From: Bradyrhizobium sp. AZCC 1610 | GTDB taxonomy: Bacteria > Pseudomonadota > Alphaproteobacteria > Rhizobiales > Xanthobacteraceae | Length of the DNA: 64,000 bases | Assembly (NCBI RefSeq): GCF_036924515.1 | Contig: NZ_JAZHRR010000001.1 | Span: 6,605,001 to 6,669,000 of the forward strand | Reading direction: 5' to 3' | Shown: piece after piece, positions 16,701-24,450 of the stretch | Layout: the number at the start of each line of letters is the position of its first letter | Numbering within the stretch: position 1 is the stretch's first letter | Program-made: the position numbers and the translations under genes | The notes under the pieces: generated by a model | The model's input: only the letters and a program-made list of their open reading frames with translations | What the model was told of the DNA's origin: nothing | Databases searched by the model: none

Positions 16701-17328
16701 CGTAAAGGTTGCCGTCTTCGGATCTCGCCAACGCCCAATCAGCTCTGGGACATCCTCCCGCATTGCGATCGCAGGCGCCGTACACCGGCGAGATCTTGTT
16801 TTCCGTCCATCGCCACAGGCTATCGTTGATCGTTCCGACGATGACGGTACCGTGGTCTATCTCGACCAAGGAATTCACGATCAAGGATTGCTGCAATCGA
16901 GAATCATCGAACTGTGGTGCCTTCGCTGTCACGCCGTCGTATGAGGCGACGCCTCCCGACGTGCCGAGCCAGACCCGATCCTTCGCTCTTGAGACGAGGA
17001 TGTGGGTCACATTCCGGTCCGGAAGAGGCACCGGTATGAACTCCCAGTTTCCCGTTAACTCAGCTGTCGGCGCGGACTGGGGCAGCGACGGCAATGCGCT
17101 CTGGTTCTGGCCAAGAGCGTGGGAGCACTGGATTGCGAACAAGAAAATGAATGCCAGAGCCAAGGAAACCGGGAATAGTGCGCGGGCTTCAGAGAAACGA
17201 CTGCCGAGCGTCGATCTGGCACGGTGGGTTGTCGCCTTTGCGGTGATCGTCGGATGATGAATCCGGGGCAAGCAAAGAGTCTTACCGATGACCGAAAGGG
17301 TGGCGACCGGATATATAGCCCATGGCAT
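13714..17328 (-). CDS. Exported beta-propeller sensor with one TM segment and a cytoplasmic CHAT protease
   Basis: 1204 residues. A signal or anchor helix lies at about 50-73 (LFPVSLALAFIFLFAIQCSH). Residues 90-700 are repeats with the VWLGTSGGVASYDG pattern of two-component-regulator propellers (also NVWIGSPLGLWRY, RLWALTGAGLFSI). A beta-sandwich resembling Y_Y_Y follows (about 705-795), then a TM helix (800-817). The cytoplasmic part ends in a CHAT caspase-like domain (about 985-1204): LFHYAGHAQF gives the catalytic His1049, and FINGCGSC gives Cys1093; FVGAQWPIDDEFAAAFAREF and YVYYGDPTRRL are typical CHAT ends. The architecture is that of a hybrid two-component sensor with the kinase replaced by a protease. 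The start is uncertain because no good ribosome site is seen at 17328. It diverges from the second CHAT row. Confidence 0.85.
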   Translation of the reverse strand: MPWAIYPVATLSVIGKTLCLPRIHHPTITAKATTHRARSTLGSRFSEARALFPVSLALAFIFLFAIQCSHALGQNQSALPSLPQSAPTAELTGNWEFIPVPLPDRNVTHILVSRAKDRVWLGTSGGVASYDGVTAKAPQFDDSRLQQSLIVNSLVEIDHGTVIVGTINDSLWRWTENKISPVYGACDRNAGGCPRADWALARSEDGNLYVVSSSFAPRQTEAISALEEVVRGKVVPVEVQAGFLGFAGEDLVAVDNGRIYLIDRASGKVSSTINFQVEPGTFVRNVSYAAGKVLIGTDKNCLSVGLRIASTPELLATGNCSAVYQQRDGTAWVSTDYLYRHQNAWMRWSPGQSSPIKASSIIEDGLANVWIGSPLGLWRYFDVSREQKFVGDERTISSMVPGPDGGIVVGLKNGEAWRLTRQLEASRLELPAAGSTASPYFPGALLASGSKDRLWALTGAGLFSISDAKTERVADYPVPKTESSVAPSTLAVSDDGTVCVGLFWSISALCVSDKKWREVAEVDPDFGGSAIGALAFDQSGTMFAVGVVGITVASGERAKLGPFSPAPYGKKHLFGAIALTDMIEGADAVASGGWGGTVFLKRNEGKFAVVGFGGPDVQDQPYIIRSFAAHRELGLLAATDAGLFRWEGSVQEGRWKTLRGLDPRLAEPINLVVPSTGRGFWVASAGSVALIHLPSAKPEILIERTPSTETIDTNSVTYRLVSPGLVGMPSSKITVVSYNPPIANAERRLVGPENRLDLSNLDDLKSYRLFASVTDGFLNVGDFHDSRFSVSLPFYRNPYKLTAAILASILCAGLLLTRRGPTGFLLRRIGRLKWSLEKGDPRFAVEITALSPDLVRYQLEAPSSLTPIRLEVDVPSALLNGMPKQMLPYLVQTAEAPEFSKADFEGSIARVSKMLGEDALPDNMRFTTSQFHDDVLSLSLSKSLIWLPIELADDGTGEMMQLRYAIGRTVTADVTVRANPLSSSRLKVAVFGPKQDRSGALPHVAAEIDSVSKAVKSWGADVIWVRPDATKAEVLNAICDAHLFHYAGHAQFVPGAPDKSYLPIYHDQILAEEVAAALKLRPHNLVLAFINGCGSCREAPWQRSAEIYGFASAFMANSAYFVGAQWPIDDEFAAAFAREFYSRLFPAAYDMWWRLVRRDPLSGIPFAEALRLARHHLLDFGPVATQTWSSYVYYGDPTRRLVLR

Positions 17329-17573
17329 GTATGGACGATCTCATCGCACGTGTAACGCCACACTAGCCGCCGATCGAACTTACGGCAATCGAAAAACAAC
17401 CACCATTATCGATGTTGCACATCCACACGCAGAAGCTAAGCTTCGGCTTTCCGCTTGGCGGATAAGTGTTCAGACTTGGATGCGTCGCCAAGTCGGCCCA
17501 TCCGGAGACAGCGGCAACCGAAAGAAGACGCCGGTGCCGCCGCCGAAATACGTTGGCCGAATGGATCGCTCCC
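17329..17573. promoter_or_regulatory. Divergent promoter region of the two CHAT rows
   Basis: A 245-base non-coding spacer between the propeller-CHAT gene (leftward) and the small-protein/CHAT/phosphoesterase row (rightward). It holds a small hairpin, GAAGC-TAA-GCTTC (17432-17444). No confident promoter hexamers are assigned. Shared control of both rows is plausible from the layout. Confidence 0.4.
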
Positions 17574-18017
17574 ATGTTTGCGCAAATCCTCAATCGAAAG
17601 CTCGCCAGATTCGTTCTCGATAAGTTGGACGCCATCAAGCGGCATCGACATGCAGAACCGCAGATGCGGGCCGCCCCGCCGCCCGTAGTGCCCGATCTAG
17701 GCTCAACTGAAATTCAACACTTGGCTGCCGAAGTACGTAACGCTCTAGCAAGAGCGACGCCGTCGAATCGATCACCTGCAGAAATAGCGGCAGTTAAAGG
17801 CGCCGCTTCGACCCGCTGGAGGTCACTCGACGAGATTCTAGTGACGGACCGTTCCTTGGCGATACCAGAGCCGGCACACTCGTCTCCCGACTGTAGAATG
17901 TTCGACAAGTTTTTGATGACGGGGATTGGCTTGATCAGCTGCCTCGTTACCATGGGTATCCGGAAGTTCGAGTCGCCGCATGCGTTCAACGCGGTGCCGC
18001 TGGAGGCGCGGTCATGA
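17574..18017 (+). CDS. Small protein sharing its module with the downstream metallophosphoesterase
   Basis: 147 residues of unknown family. It resembles the non-catalytic N-terminal part of the phosphoesterase at 20126: both begin with a LNR-containing helix (MFAQILNRK here, MIGEVLNRD there). Both have VTDRxL about 18-22 residues before a shared motif, MFDKFLMTGIGLISCLVTMG here versus VLDKFSITDPGWVSSLVAMG there, continuing IxKFxxPHxFN. There is no catalytic domain, so a docking or sensing role is likely. The stop overlaps the CHAT start (ATGA). ATG at 17574 was chosen because the shared module starts there; an upstream frame continues without support. Confidence 0.6.
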   Translation: MFAQILNRKLARFVLDKLDAIKRHRHAEPQMRAAPPPVVPDLGSTEIQHLAAEVRNALARATPSNRSPAEIAAVKGAASTRWRSLDEILVTDRSLAIPEPAHSSPDCRMFDKFLMTGIGLISCLVTMGIRKFESPHAFNAVPLEARS

Positions 18018-19903
18018 TGGAAGGCCAAGATCGTTTCGCCGCTGCGCAGGAGCTCTTCGAGAAGGGCGATCTCGAAATAGCGCTGGCGGCTTTCGTTTCG
18101 ATTGCGGGGGACGCGCGGTGGCTGGCTCGCTGCGAAATCTATATCGCTCGGATTGTCGGGTTGCTTCAGTCCCGGCTTGAGCGTGGATCGGAGGAATGGC
18201 AACGCCTTGAAAGCGTCCTCATGCAGGTCCAAGGTCGCTTGGAGAAGGTTGCGCTACCGCGCGCCGCATCGCGGCCACGTCCGGCGGAGTCGGCCAGCAG
18301 GCCGAGGCCTAGATCCCGGTTGCTCGTCGGCACCAAGGAGGGACCTATGCCTTCCTTAGCGAGAACGTCGGATTTCCGGGTCGAGCGGACTCCCCATATC
18401 GATGTGATTCGAGACAGCCCCCTGGAGCCCGATGACAGGTTCAAGATCCGGGTATATCTCGACAAGTTGCCGATGCGGCCGGGAGAGATCGGGCAAGGGA
18501 TCGCGGCGCCTGCGGGCACCCGCATAGAAATGACATTGGTCGCGTCGAGCCAGCTTGCCATTCTCGGACCCGACTCCGCCTCATTCATCCTTAACGACGT
18601 CTCGGGCGTGATCGAGCTGCCGCTCTTTGAGCTAGTCGTTCGACCGAAGGCAGAATGGCAGAGCGATGGGGCAGGCGTCATCGCGATTTTCTTCATCGAC
18701 GGCAGGCCCTGCGGGAAGGTGAGTCGGCGGATCCCGCTAGGGCGCGTCGATGCCGCCACAGATGCAACGGTTCAAAGGATCGTTGTCGTGCCCAACGGAG
18801 TGGTCCCGGCCGATCTGACTGTCACCGTGGTAGCGGACATCATCAACAATGGTCGTCAATTTCAATGCACGGTGACGACACCTCATATTGAGAAGTACAG
18901 TCAGGCAAAGGCGCAGCCGTGGAATCTCAGCGATTCAACGAGCGCAGTAGTGCGTGGCTACATGGAGAAATTCACATCGGCGAGCACCGGGCCTGAGCAG
19001 CTTATCGACGAGCTCAACGGTGCGGGGAAGAAGCTGTTTGACGCATCTCCGAAGTTGTTTCAGGAAGTCTTCTGGGCGCTGTCGGACGCTGGCCTGCCGC
19101 TTCGCTCGATCGCCATCGTTAGCGAAGAGCCCTACTTTCCCTGGGAGCTTATGATTCCCCGCCGAAGATCGAAAAACGGACTCGAAGAGTTCGAAAAATC
19201 TCTGGGCGTGCTTTTCGGCGTCGGTCGGTGGACCTCTCCGGACATCGTCTCGCCCACGCGCGACATTGAACTCAACGACAGCTTCGTAATTGCGCCGAAC
19301 TATAACGGACGCGGCGATCTTAGGAACGCTGCAGCCGAAGCGAAGATGGTCGCCTCCCTCTTCGATGGCGAGATGATTTCTCCCGCCAGTTTCGCGCAAA
19401 TCAGGATGAGATTGCTCGGTCAGGCGAGGTCGCTCATACATTTCGTCTGTCACGGAAATTCAGCAGCGTTCGAGAACCAGTCGTTGCGCCTGGAAGGCAA
19501 CGAAGTTCTGACTTCGTCGTCCTTAATTGGCATCAACGGCCTAGCGAAGATCTTTTCCGCGAAGAAACCGGTCGTATTTCTGAATGCGTGCGAGGTGGGA
19601 AGAGGCATTCCTTCGCTTGTCGGATTGGGAGGCTTCGCGCCTGCCTTCATAGAACTCGGAGCTTCGGCGGTAATCGCACCGCTCTGGAGCGTTGACGACG
19701 AAATCGCGCACCGGATTGCCGAAGAATTCTACAGGGAGGTCCGTAAGAAGCCATCGGTACCGCTCAGCCGGATTTTCTCCGCGATCAGGGCCAAAGCTTA
19801 CGTCGAGGGCAAGGACACGTACGCCGCCTACTGCTTCTTCGGAGATCCCTTGGCATCGATGGCGGAGAGTCGGACTATATTGCCCGCGAGGCCTGGCGGC
19901 TGA
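18014..19903 (+). CDS. Cytoplasmic CHAT-domain (caspase-like) protease
   Basis: 629 residues, no signal peptide. Residues 1-80 are helical and TPR-like (ELFEKGDLEIALAAFVSIAG). A Pro/Arg/Ser-rich linker follows at 80-110, then a beta-rich region (115-300). A pre-CHAT region contains EEPYFPWELMIPRR (about 371-384). The CHAT core is at about 400-629: LIHFVCHGNSA gives His480, VVFLNACEVGR gives Cys526, followed by SAVIAPLWSVDDEIAHRIAE and YCFFGDPLA. All core features of the caspase-HetF-associated-TPR family are intact. Translation is coupled to the small upstream gene. The substrate is unknown; CHAT proteases in similar settings cleave a partner protein or act in abortive infection. Confidence 0.88.
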   Translation: MMEGQDRFAAAQELFEKGDLEIALAAFVSIAGDARWLARCEIYIARIVGLLQSRLERGSEEWQRLESVLMQVQGRLEKVALPRAASRPRPAESASRPRPRSRLLVGTKEGPMPSLARTSDFRVERTPHIDVIRDSPLEPDDRFKIRVYLDKLPMRPGEIGQGIAAPAGTRIEMTLVASSQLAILGPDSASFILNDVSGVIELPLFELVVRPKAEWQSDGAGVIAIFFIDGRPCGKVSRRIPLGRVDAATDATVQRIVVVPNGVVPADLTVTVVADIINNGRQFQCTVTTPHIEKYSQAKAQPWNLSDSTSAVVRGYMEKFTSASTGPEQLIDELNGAGKKLFDASPKLFQEVFWALSDAGLPLRSIAIVSEEPYFPWELMIPRRRSKNGLEEFEKSLGVLFGVGRWTSPDIVSPTRDIELNDSFVIAPNYNGRGDLRNAAAEAKMVASLFDGEMISPASFAQIRMRLLGQARSLIHFVCHGNSAAFENQSLRLEGNEVLTSSSLIGINGLAKIFSAKKPVVFLNACEVGRGIPSLVGLGGFAPAFIELGASAVIAPLWSVDDEIAHRIAEEFYREVRKKPSVPLSRIFSAIRAKAYVEGKDTYAAYCFFGDPLASMAESRTILPARPGG

Positions 19904-20125
19904 GCTGCTATTTTCGTCGGACGGACGTCGACGGACGACCCAGCGACGAGAGCCGGATTGCGCGAGCGCGACATCGCGCGGCGATTGATCCGGGCAGGCA
20001 GCTTGTCGACGGTTGCGGATCCACGAGAATCGCCTAGGTTGCTCTCTCGAGCAGCCGTCACACTGCGGATCGGAGGCTGCGCAATCCCGATTCGGTGCGC
20101 CGGTTGCGAGGCGTTTGGAGGTCCG

Positions 20126-21562
20126 ATGATCGGCGAAGTACTTAACCGCGATTTTGTCTTGGCCCAGATGAAGGCGATATTGCAGGAATTGAAGCAACGC
20201 GCATCGAGGCGTCGCGGCGGCAGCGCTGCGACGGGCGACCACGACGTTCCAGTGGATATGGACGACTACGACCAAGCTGCCAAGAAGATGGAAACGGCGT
20301 TGCGCGATGAAACGGCGAATACATCGGGGCCAACAGGATTCGATCCTCAATCGCGGCGCCGTGGCGGAACCCCGTCCGTCTCGTTGGACGAGACATGTTT
20401 CATCAGCAGCGATCCGATCGTAAGCATTACCCAGAGCGCGCTTCAGGAGTATTTCGACGATCCCCAAAGCCCGGATCACGTGGGGGAGCCGAGCGAGCGA
20501 TCCCAACGGCGCGGCGAAGAATCGAATCCGGCAGTTACCGATCGGTACCTGTCGACTGGCCGGACTCTGCCCTCTCGCCGGGTGTTGGACAAGTTTTCGA
20601 TCACTGATCCCGGATGGGTCAGCTCGCTCGTCGCGATGGGAATCTCGAAGTTCCGAAAACCCCATCCGTTCAATCCCGCGCCGGCTCCTACGCACACCAT
20701 GGCCGATCAATGCCGCCTCGTAATCGTCGGCGATTGGGGAAGTGGCCTTCCGCGGGCGCAAAAGGTCGGTCGCGAAATGCGCAAATTCGTGGAGCAATCC
20801 TTGACTGCAGGCACGGAATGCCACGTGCTACATCTGGGCGACGTTTACTATTCCGGATTCGACTACGAATACCGCAAGCGATTCCTTCCATATTGGCCCG
20901 TAAATCCCGGCGAGGAAGATCGCATCGGCTCTTGGTCGCTGAACGGAAATCATGACATGTATTCGGGCGGTCACGCGTACTTCGGAACGCTACTTGCCGA
21001 CGTTCGTTTTGCGAAGCAGGCAAAATCAAGCTTCTTCCGGCTCGCCAACTCCAACTGGCAATTCATCGGTTTGGATACCGCTTACGACGACAACGGATTG
21101 AAGGATCCGCAGGCCGTTTGGCTCGCCGATACTTTGGCGAAAAATCCGCAGCGCGCAATCCTGCTTACGCACCACCAGTTCTTCAGCGCGTACGAGAATT
21201 CGCCTTCGGTCGGCGAAACCTTGCGGGACAAGCTTGGACCCTTGTTGACGGAACGCAGAATTTTCGGTGCTATCTGGGGACACGAACATCGCTGTGTGCT
21301 TCACGCACCGCACGGTAATCTCGAATACGCGCGCCTCGTAGGCAACGGCGGCGTGCCCGTTTACATGACGCATGGCGAGAGCGATGCTTATGAGGCACCG
21401 GCGATATTCGAGGATCGTCGGTACATGGGAGGCGGTCTTGAGCACTGGGCGTACATGGGTTTCGCAGTGATCGACCTTGATGGTGGCGCTTTGAAAGCAA
21501 AGTACGTCGACGAGGACGGCTTGGTGTGCCACGAGGAGACCGTGGCGCCAGGAATCGCGTGA
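20126..21562 (+). CDS. Calcineurin-like metallophosphoesterase with N-terminal module
   Basis: 478 residues. The C-terminal enzyme domain (about 195-470) has the full metallophosphatase set: VGDWGSG (Asp203), LHLGDVYYSG (Asp239), LNGNHDMYSG (Asn275, His276), LLTHHQF (His349/350) and IWGHEHR (His386, His388). The substrate could be a phosphoprotein, nucleic acid or nucleotide; it cannot be told. Residues 1-150 are polar and low-complexity. Residues 153-184 carry the VLDKFSITDPGWVSSLVAMG...FRKPHPFN motif shared with the small gene at 17574. TTTGGAG five bases upstream fixes the start at 20126, although the frame is open from 19958. The 222 bases after CHAT hold no gene. Confidence 0.88.
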   Translation: MIGEVLNRDFVLAQMKAILQELKQRASRRRGGSAATGDHDVPVDMDDYDQAAKKMETALRDETANTSGPTGFDPQSRRRGGTPSVSLDETCFISSDPIVSITQSALQEYFDDPQSPDHVGEPSERSQRRGEESNPAVTDRYLSTGRTLPSRRVLDKFSITDPGWVSSLVAMGISKFRKPHPFNPAPAPTHTMADQCRLVIVGDWGSGLPRAQKVGREMRKFVEQSLTAGTECHVLHLGDVYYSGFDYEYRKRFLPYWPVNPGEEDRIGSWSLNGNHDMYSGGHAYFGTLLADVRFAKQAKSSFFRLANSNWQFIGLDTAYDDNGLKDPQAVWLADTLAKNPQRAILLTHHQFFSAYENSPSVGETLRDKLGPLLTERRIFGAIWGHEHRCVLHAPHGNLEYARLVGNGGVPVYMTHGESDAYEAPAIFEDRRYMGGGLEHWAYMGFAVIDLDGGALKAKYVDEDGLVCHEETVAPGIA

Positions 21563-21565
21563 CGT

Positions 21566-21775
21566 CTGGGTTTCGGTGGTCCGCAACGCAGTCCAAAGGA
21601 AGAGCAGTTCGAACGCGCCAAGGAGTTCTTTCAACGCAGCATGCTCAAGGCCCTCGATCGGCTGGAGCCGCTGTCGAAAGACGGGGAATGGCGCGAGAAG
21701 GTGCGAACCTTGATCGATGGGTTCGCTGCGAGACTGATCGTTTCGGGAGAGTTATCGCCGCGTTTTCTACCTTGA
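21566..21775 (+). other. Coding-like tail downstream of the phosphoesterase stop
   Basis: In the same frame as the phosphoesterase and directly after its TGA, 70 codons read like protein: RSPKEEQFERAKEFFQRSML and KALDRLEPLSKDGEWREKVR, with high GC at third positions, ending at 21775. The only ATG is internal (21641, giving 44 residues). It may be a separate small gene with a non-ATG start, an old C-terminal extension cut off by a stop mutation, or a remnant of another gene. Confidence 0.35.
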
Positions 21776-21913
21776 AGGCGATGGAGAGTGCCTTGACGAC
21801 CTGGCCTTTGCGCAAAGGAAAAATGCATCTTACAATCCGCAACGAACTGATCTGCACTCGGCCCATTCCCCATCGGCGGAACCGTCGATCCGCTTGAAGC
21901 CCGATAAACCGCG

Positions 21914-24409
21914 TCACTTCCTGCGTATGATGGTCGGTTTGATGGACAGGTCCGTAAGCACTCTGTTCTTCGTTCGCGCCATCGTCGCCATTTCCGTGAC
22001 CGCCACCTGATAGATGTCCTGGGTGATTGCCGGCGATCGAATGCTCACGATCAGCGAGTAGCGGACCGGAGCGCCGGCGTATTCGCCCTTCCAGACGTCA
22101 TCGGTCCACCATCCTTTCTTTGGAGTTATCCGGATGCCGTTCTGGCGCGCGATATCGATGGCTTCGCCGGAGAATCTGTCGTGGTGGATGGTGCCTCTCT
22201 CCCGCAACTGGGATCCCAGTGCCCACCCCTCCTCCGAACGTGCCGGGGGCTTGGTAGTCCGCCGCGAGCTGAGTGCCTTGTTGCGTCGTCCAAGAACGTC
22301 GATTTCGTCGTCGTCCGGCCCCCGCACGTCGAATGCCAGCCGGTGGGATGCATAACGGGACCAGCGTCCCGCGGCGGCAGCTGTCAGATCTGGTTCGACG
22401 AAATAGGACAGGGTTACGCGCAGCTCGACAGGCGTCTTTTTCAGGTCGTGCAGAATTCGCTTCGGCCAAGGCAAGTCGTGATAGGCCATTTCTGTTGCGA
22501 CGGTTCTGCCTTTAGCGAACGAAAACGGCGTGAACTGACCTTGTATCACCAGGGTTAATGCGTCGGACGCGCTCCTGGCGGCCATATCCTCGTCCGGGAC
22601 TCCATAGCCGAACAAGGAGACGAGCATCTCCTTTTGCTGCTGCTTGTTGAGATTCGACGCGCGCTCGATCATGGCCGGCGTCCAGTCTGTCGAATGCACG
22701 ATGAGGCCGCGGATCGTTTCGGGCCAATAGTCGGGATAGCGAGACGTCAAGCGGCCAGCCATGCCAGCGATAGCCGCCGTCGCTGCACTGGTCTGATCGA
22801 GGGTAGCGAACTTCCGCGTTGTGTGCTTGTTCGTGGTCAAAACGCCAAGCTCGGGAAGAGCCGTGGTTTCGCCGGATCCTGAACCGTCGACCTCATGGTT
22901 GCCGGCTTCAAAGACGACATCCGGCTTGATCGCTTTCTTGTTTGCCCAGGAGCAGCTTGTTCTGCTCGTCGGGGAAAGATCTCCTCCGAGCGAGAGAAGT
23001 GCGCCGCCGTGAGGATGTTCGTCGACGAATGTGCATCCGCCTACCGTGAGAGCATTGATGGCCTGCCCCGGGCACGTGATCCCCGACTCTTCGTTCCTGC
23101 TGGCGTAACCCGCCACCATCAGCGGTTCATCGAGTATGTTGCCCGCCGCCACGCAGAAGAGCCGCGGCGACGCGTCCTTTCCCCAGGCGAGTTGATCGAC
23201 GGAGCCCGATAGCGTCGATGGGGAGCCATCGTCCAGACCCTTCGGACTGGTGAACGCCAGGCAATAGACGCGCTTGGCATCCTCAGCGGATTCCAGCAAC
23301 TCGACGGCCGCGGCGATTTCGCCCACCGCCTCGCGCGCGAAGCGTTGACCGCCTGGAGGTCTCAAGATCGTGACGGACTCGAGAGAATTCTCCGGCTGGA
23401 TCGGCCCCGTGCCCTCAAGCGTCGCGCCAAGATTCGGATAAAGCGTTATTCCTGCGATCCGGGTGCCGTGGGCATCCCAGCCGTTTTCCGGCCAGTGCTC
23501 GGATAGCGAATGGCAGCGAGATTCCGCCAATGCCGGCGAAAGCAATGGATGGCTATGGTCGACGCCGGTATCGAGGATGCTAATGCGGGCGGCCGCTGCG
23601 GCCGGCGGGCGCACGCGGGCCTGCATTCTCGCGCTCAATTCGCGACGGGCTTCATGCCCCATGTCCAGCACATCCAGGGTCAGGCTGGAGCAAGCCCGCA
23701 GCTCCATCACCGCACCCGATTTGTCGATCAGGCGCTGGAGGTCTTCGCGTCTGGCATGAGCCCGCAGCACCCGCACCCGCGAGAACTCGACTTCTCCCAC
23801 GTCGAACCTGACGCCGTACAGTTTGGCCGAACTTCTCATTCGCTGAGAGGCTTCGGGTCTCACCCAGACTTCCCACTCGGCGACCTTGCCGGCCGACGGC
23901 AGAAGCTCTTCGTCGTCTAGCCACAAGTCCTCGAGCCTGGTGGGATAAAACCGGTCAATGCTCTCGAAGAAGTAGAAATTGCTCGGGCGCCTTTTGTCGC
24001 CGTTGTCCCATGCTGCGTAGTCGGAGGCGCGCTGGCGGATCGTGTCCGACTTCGAAAGCGTGAGCAGGAGATTTGCTCGTTGCCGCCTGCCATGGCCCTT
24101 GACGGAAAGCAGCTGCAGCGCAGCGGCGGGGTTCTGGAAGCTATCCCCCGTTATCACGCCCACCGATGTCCTGGCGGACACGCTCAGATGGATCTGCGCA
24201 TCATCGGTCGGCGTTTCTGATTCATCGAGCGCCGCGCGTTTCACGGCGATCGCGCTATCCAGAGTCTGTGCGATCCTTCGAGAATGCTGCCCTCTGTCCT
24301 TTACCGGATCAGGTGCAACGGAATCGCCACCGCCACCCGATGCCGCGAACAAAATCCGGTAGGCGGGCAGATCGACAAGCAGGTGAGGATATCGGCGAAT
24401 CGTGACCAT
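21914..24409 (-). CDS. ietS: S8 subtilisin-like serine protease, IetS-like
   Basis: 831 residues. The catalytic triad is complete: SILDTGVDHSHPLL (Asp280), WDAHGTRIAGI (His314) and LDQTSAATAAIAGMAG (Ser541), with the oxyanion Asn424 in FCVAAGN. An N-terminal region of about 260 residues and a C-terminal beta-rich region of about 230 residues surround it. There is no signal peptide, so it acts in the cytoplasm. The gene starts 41 bases after an AAA+ ATPase gene. This pairing matches IetAS, known from Agrobacterium as a plasmid stability/incompatibility pair and reported as an anti-phage system. Assignment to IetS rests on the pair and the architecture, without a database comparison. Confidence 0.85.
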   Translation of the reverse strand: MVTIRRYPHLLVDLPAYRILFAASGGGGDSVAPDPVKDRGQHSRRIAQTLDSAIAVKRAALDESETPTDDAQIHLSVSARTSVGVITGDSFQNPAAALQLLSVKGHGRRQRANLLLTLSKSDTIRQRASDYAAWDNGDKRRPSNFYFFESIDRFYPTRLEDLWLDDEELLPSAGKVAEWEVWVRPEASQRMRSSAKLYGVRFDVGEVEFSRVRVLRAHARREDLQRLIDKSGAVMELRACSSLTLDVLDMGHEARRELSARMQARVRPPAAAAARISILDTGVDHSHPLLSPALAESRCHSLSEHWPENGWDAHGTRIAGITLYPNLGATLEGTGPIQPENSLESVTILRPPGGQRFAREAVGEIAAAVELLESAEDAKRVYCLAFTSPKGLDDGSPSTLSGSVDQLAWGKDASPRLFCVAAGNILDEPLMVAGYASRNEESGITCPGQAINALTVGGCTFVDEHPHGGALLSLGGDLSPTSRTSCSWANKKAIKPDVVFEAGNHEVDGSGSGETTALPELGVLTTNKHTTRKFATLDQTSAATAAIAGMAGRLTSRYPDYWPETIRGLIVHSTDWTPAMIERASNLNKQQQKEMLVSLFGYGVPDEDMAARSASDALTLVIQGQFTPFSFAKGRTVATEMAYHDLPWPKRILHDLKKTPVELRVTLSYFVEPDLTAAAAGRWSRYASHRLAFDVRGPDDDEIDVLGRRNKALSSRRTTKPPARSEEGWALGSQLRERGTIHHDRFSGEAIDIARQNGIRITPKKGWWTDDVWKGEYAGAPVRYSLIVSIRSPAITQDIYQVAVTEMATMARTKNRVLTDLSIKPTIIRRK

Positions 24410-24450
24410 TGCGCCGATATTGGGCGAGGCGGCGATGCCCGAGTCAACCG

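Noticed and set aside
19904..20125. Upstream in-frame start of the phosphoesterase at 19958
   Set aside because: The added 56 residues are Arg-rich with no family support, whereas 20126 has a strong ribosome site and its start matches the start of the related small protein.
21560..21562. Phosphoesterase TGA as a selenocysteine or programmed readthrough codon
   Set aside because: No selenocysteine insertion structure or conserved readthrough context is visible; the tail is reported only as coding-like.
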